From positions 1-34,884 of IMG/VR virus record IMGVR_UViG_3300032236_000163: DNA of 34,884 nt; one strand, 5' to 3'. This document shows, piece by piece, positions 34,752 through 34,884 of the stretch. Position numbers and translations under genes: made by a program. The DNA is from a virus. Under the pieces are notes generated by a model. That model worked only from the letters and a program-made list of their open reading frames with translations. It did not search any database and was not told the DNA's origin. Numbering within the stretch: the first letter of the stretch is position 1; each line of letters starts with the position of its first letter.

Positions 34752-34849
34752 TTCTCTTGTGCCTTTCTTAATAAAAAATTCAAAAAGTTATCAATATTCC
34801 AGCCAATGACAAATCCAATAAAAACATAAAACCAATCTAAATATGTCAT
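34748..34849 (-). CDS. Small membrane protein across the circle junction, 33 residues
   Basis: Begins MTYLDWFYVFIGFVIGWN and ends LLRKAQEK. It has one hydrophobic segment, then a short basic tail. Starts inside the terminal repeat (ATG 34849-34847, ATGA with the stop of the gene at 85-336 on the circle) and ends with an ATGA overlap to the 110-residue gene. Its C-terminal RKAQEK and the surrounding bases repeat those of the gene before it, suggesting a small duplication. Confidence 0.6.
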   Translation of the reverse strand: MTYLDWFYVFIGFVIGWNIDNFLNFLLRKAQEK

Positions 34850-34884
34850 TTTTCTTGTGCCTTTCTTAGTATTGCTCTAGCAAA
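34762..34884. repeat. Terminal direct repeat, right copy
   Basis: Identical to bases 1-123. It contains the 5' part of the 33-residue gene and the last codons of the gene whose main copy is at 85-336, so genes run continuously across the junction. Confidence 0.95.
34846..34884 (-). CDS. 3' end of the KPVAFM-type protein (repeat copy, partial)
   Basis: The last twelve codons and stop of the 83-residue protein, present a second time only because the contig ends overlap. The full gene is at 85-336. Not an independent gene. Confidence 0.85.
   Translation of the reverse strand, partial: FARAILRKAQEK

Noticed and set aside
1-34884. tRNA genes
   Set aside because: I saw no convincing cloverleaf with a T-loop GTTCRANNC and matching acceptor arms; the GTTCAAC copies at 2083-2303 and 27984 lack flanking tRNA stems. 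A tRNA search program would settle this.

Overview
The window is one complete phage genome unit. Its last 123 bases repeat its first 123, so the contig closes into a circle of about 34,761 bp. The gene content is that of a short-tailed (podovirus-type) phage with P22-like head and neck: small and large terminase, P22-type portal, scaffold, P22-type coat, tail accessory factor gp4, tail hub gp10, then three ejection-type proteins in the P22 order 7-20-16. The DNA is AT-rich. The endolysin fold, the 3TM holin and the style of the tail repeats suggest a Gram-negative, possibly betaproteobacterial aquatic host; this host guess is inference only.

Layout. A 170-bp divergent control region (about 2620-2788) splits the genome. 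Rightward (+) early genes fill 2789-6000: an unknown 158-residue protein, several very small proteins, then a recombination set made of a DUF1071/Sak-type annealing protein, a YqaJ/lambda-type exonuclease and a small SSB-like protein. Everything else is leftward (-) and runs through the circle junction. From the Cro/YdaS-like regulator at 2619 it passes a DUF1376 replication initiator carrying an iteron-like array, a probable glycosyltransferase and small ORFs to position 1. It resumes at 34884 with small ORFs, three nuclease-like genes, a block of small accessory proteins including a GroES-like co-chaperonin, terminase, portal, a GP88-like protein, scaffold, coat, several beta-rich virion or fibre proteins, gp4 and gp10. 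It then continues through a 2-oxoglutarate oxygenase and cupin pair, ejection proteins, a collar-domain fibre and a lysis cassette (membrane proteins, 3TM holin, GH19 endolysin), ending at 5997 against the rightward operon.

How it works together. The divergent promoters share a TCGTGTATAGT-like core and probable operators, so the Cro-like protein probably balances leftward and rightward transcription. I see no integrase, CI-type repressor, DNA polymerase, helicase or helicase loader. The phage therefore probably relies on host replisome proteins recruited by the DUF1376 initiator, with its own annealase and exonuclease making concatemers for headful packaging. Almost all leftward genes are joined by ATGA or TAATG overlaps, so translation is tightly coupled.

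The most unusual points are: a phased 11-bp iteron array that crosses all three reading frames of the initiator gene; a duplicated promoter-leader cassette; a short VTSENxxEF-type peptide shared by three head-region proteins; related beta repeats inserted in both gp4 and gp10 (in gp10 one domain appears nested inside another); two related HxHxYSH cupins plus an Asp/Asn hydroxylase-like oxygenase inside the tail operon; and a phage GroES.
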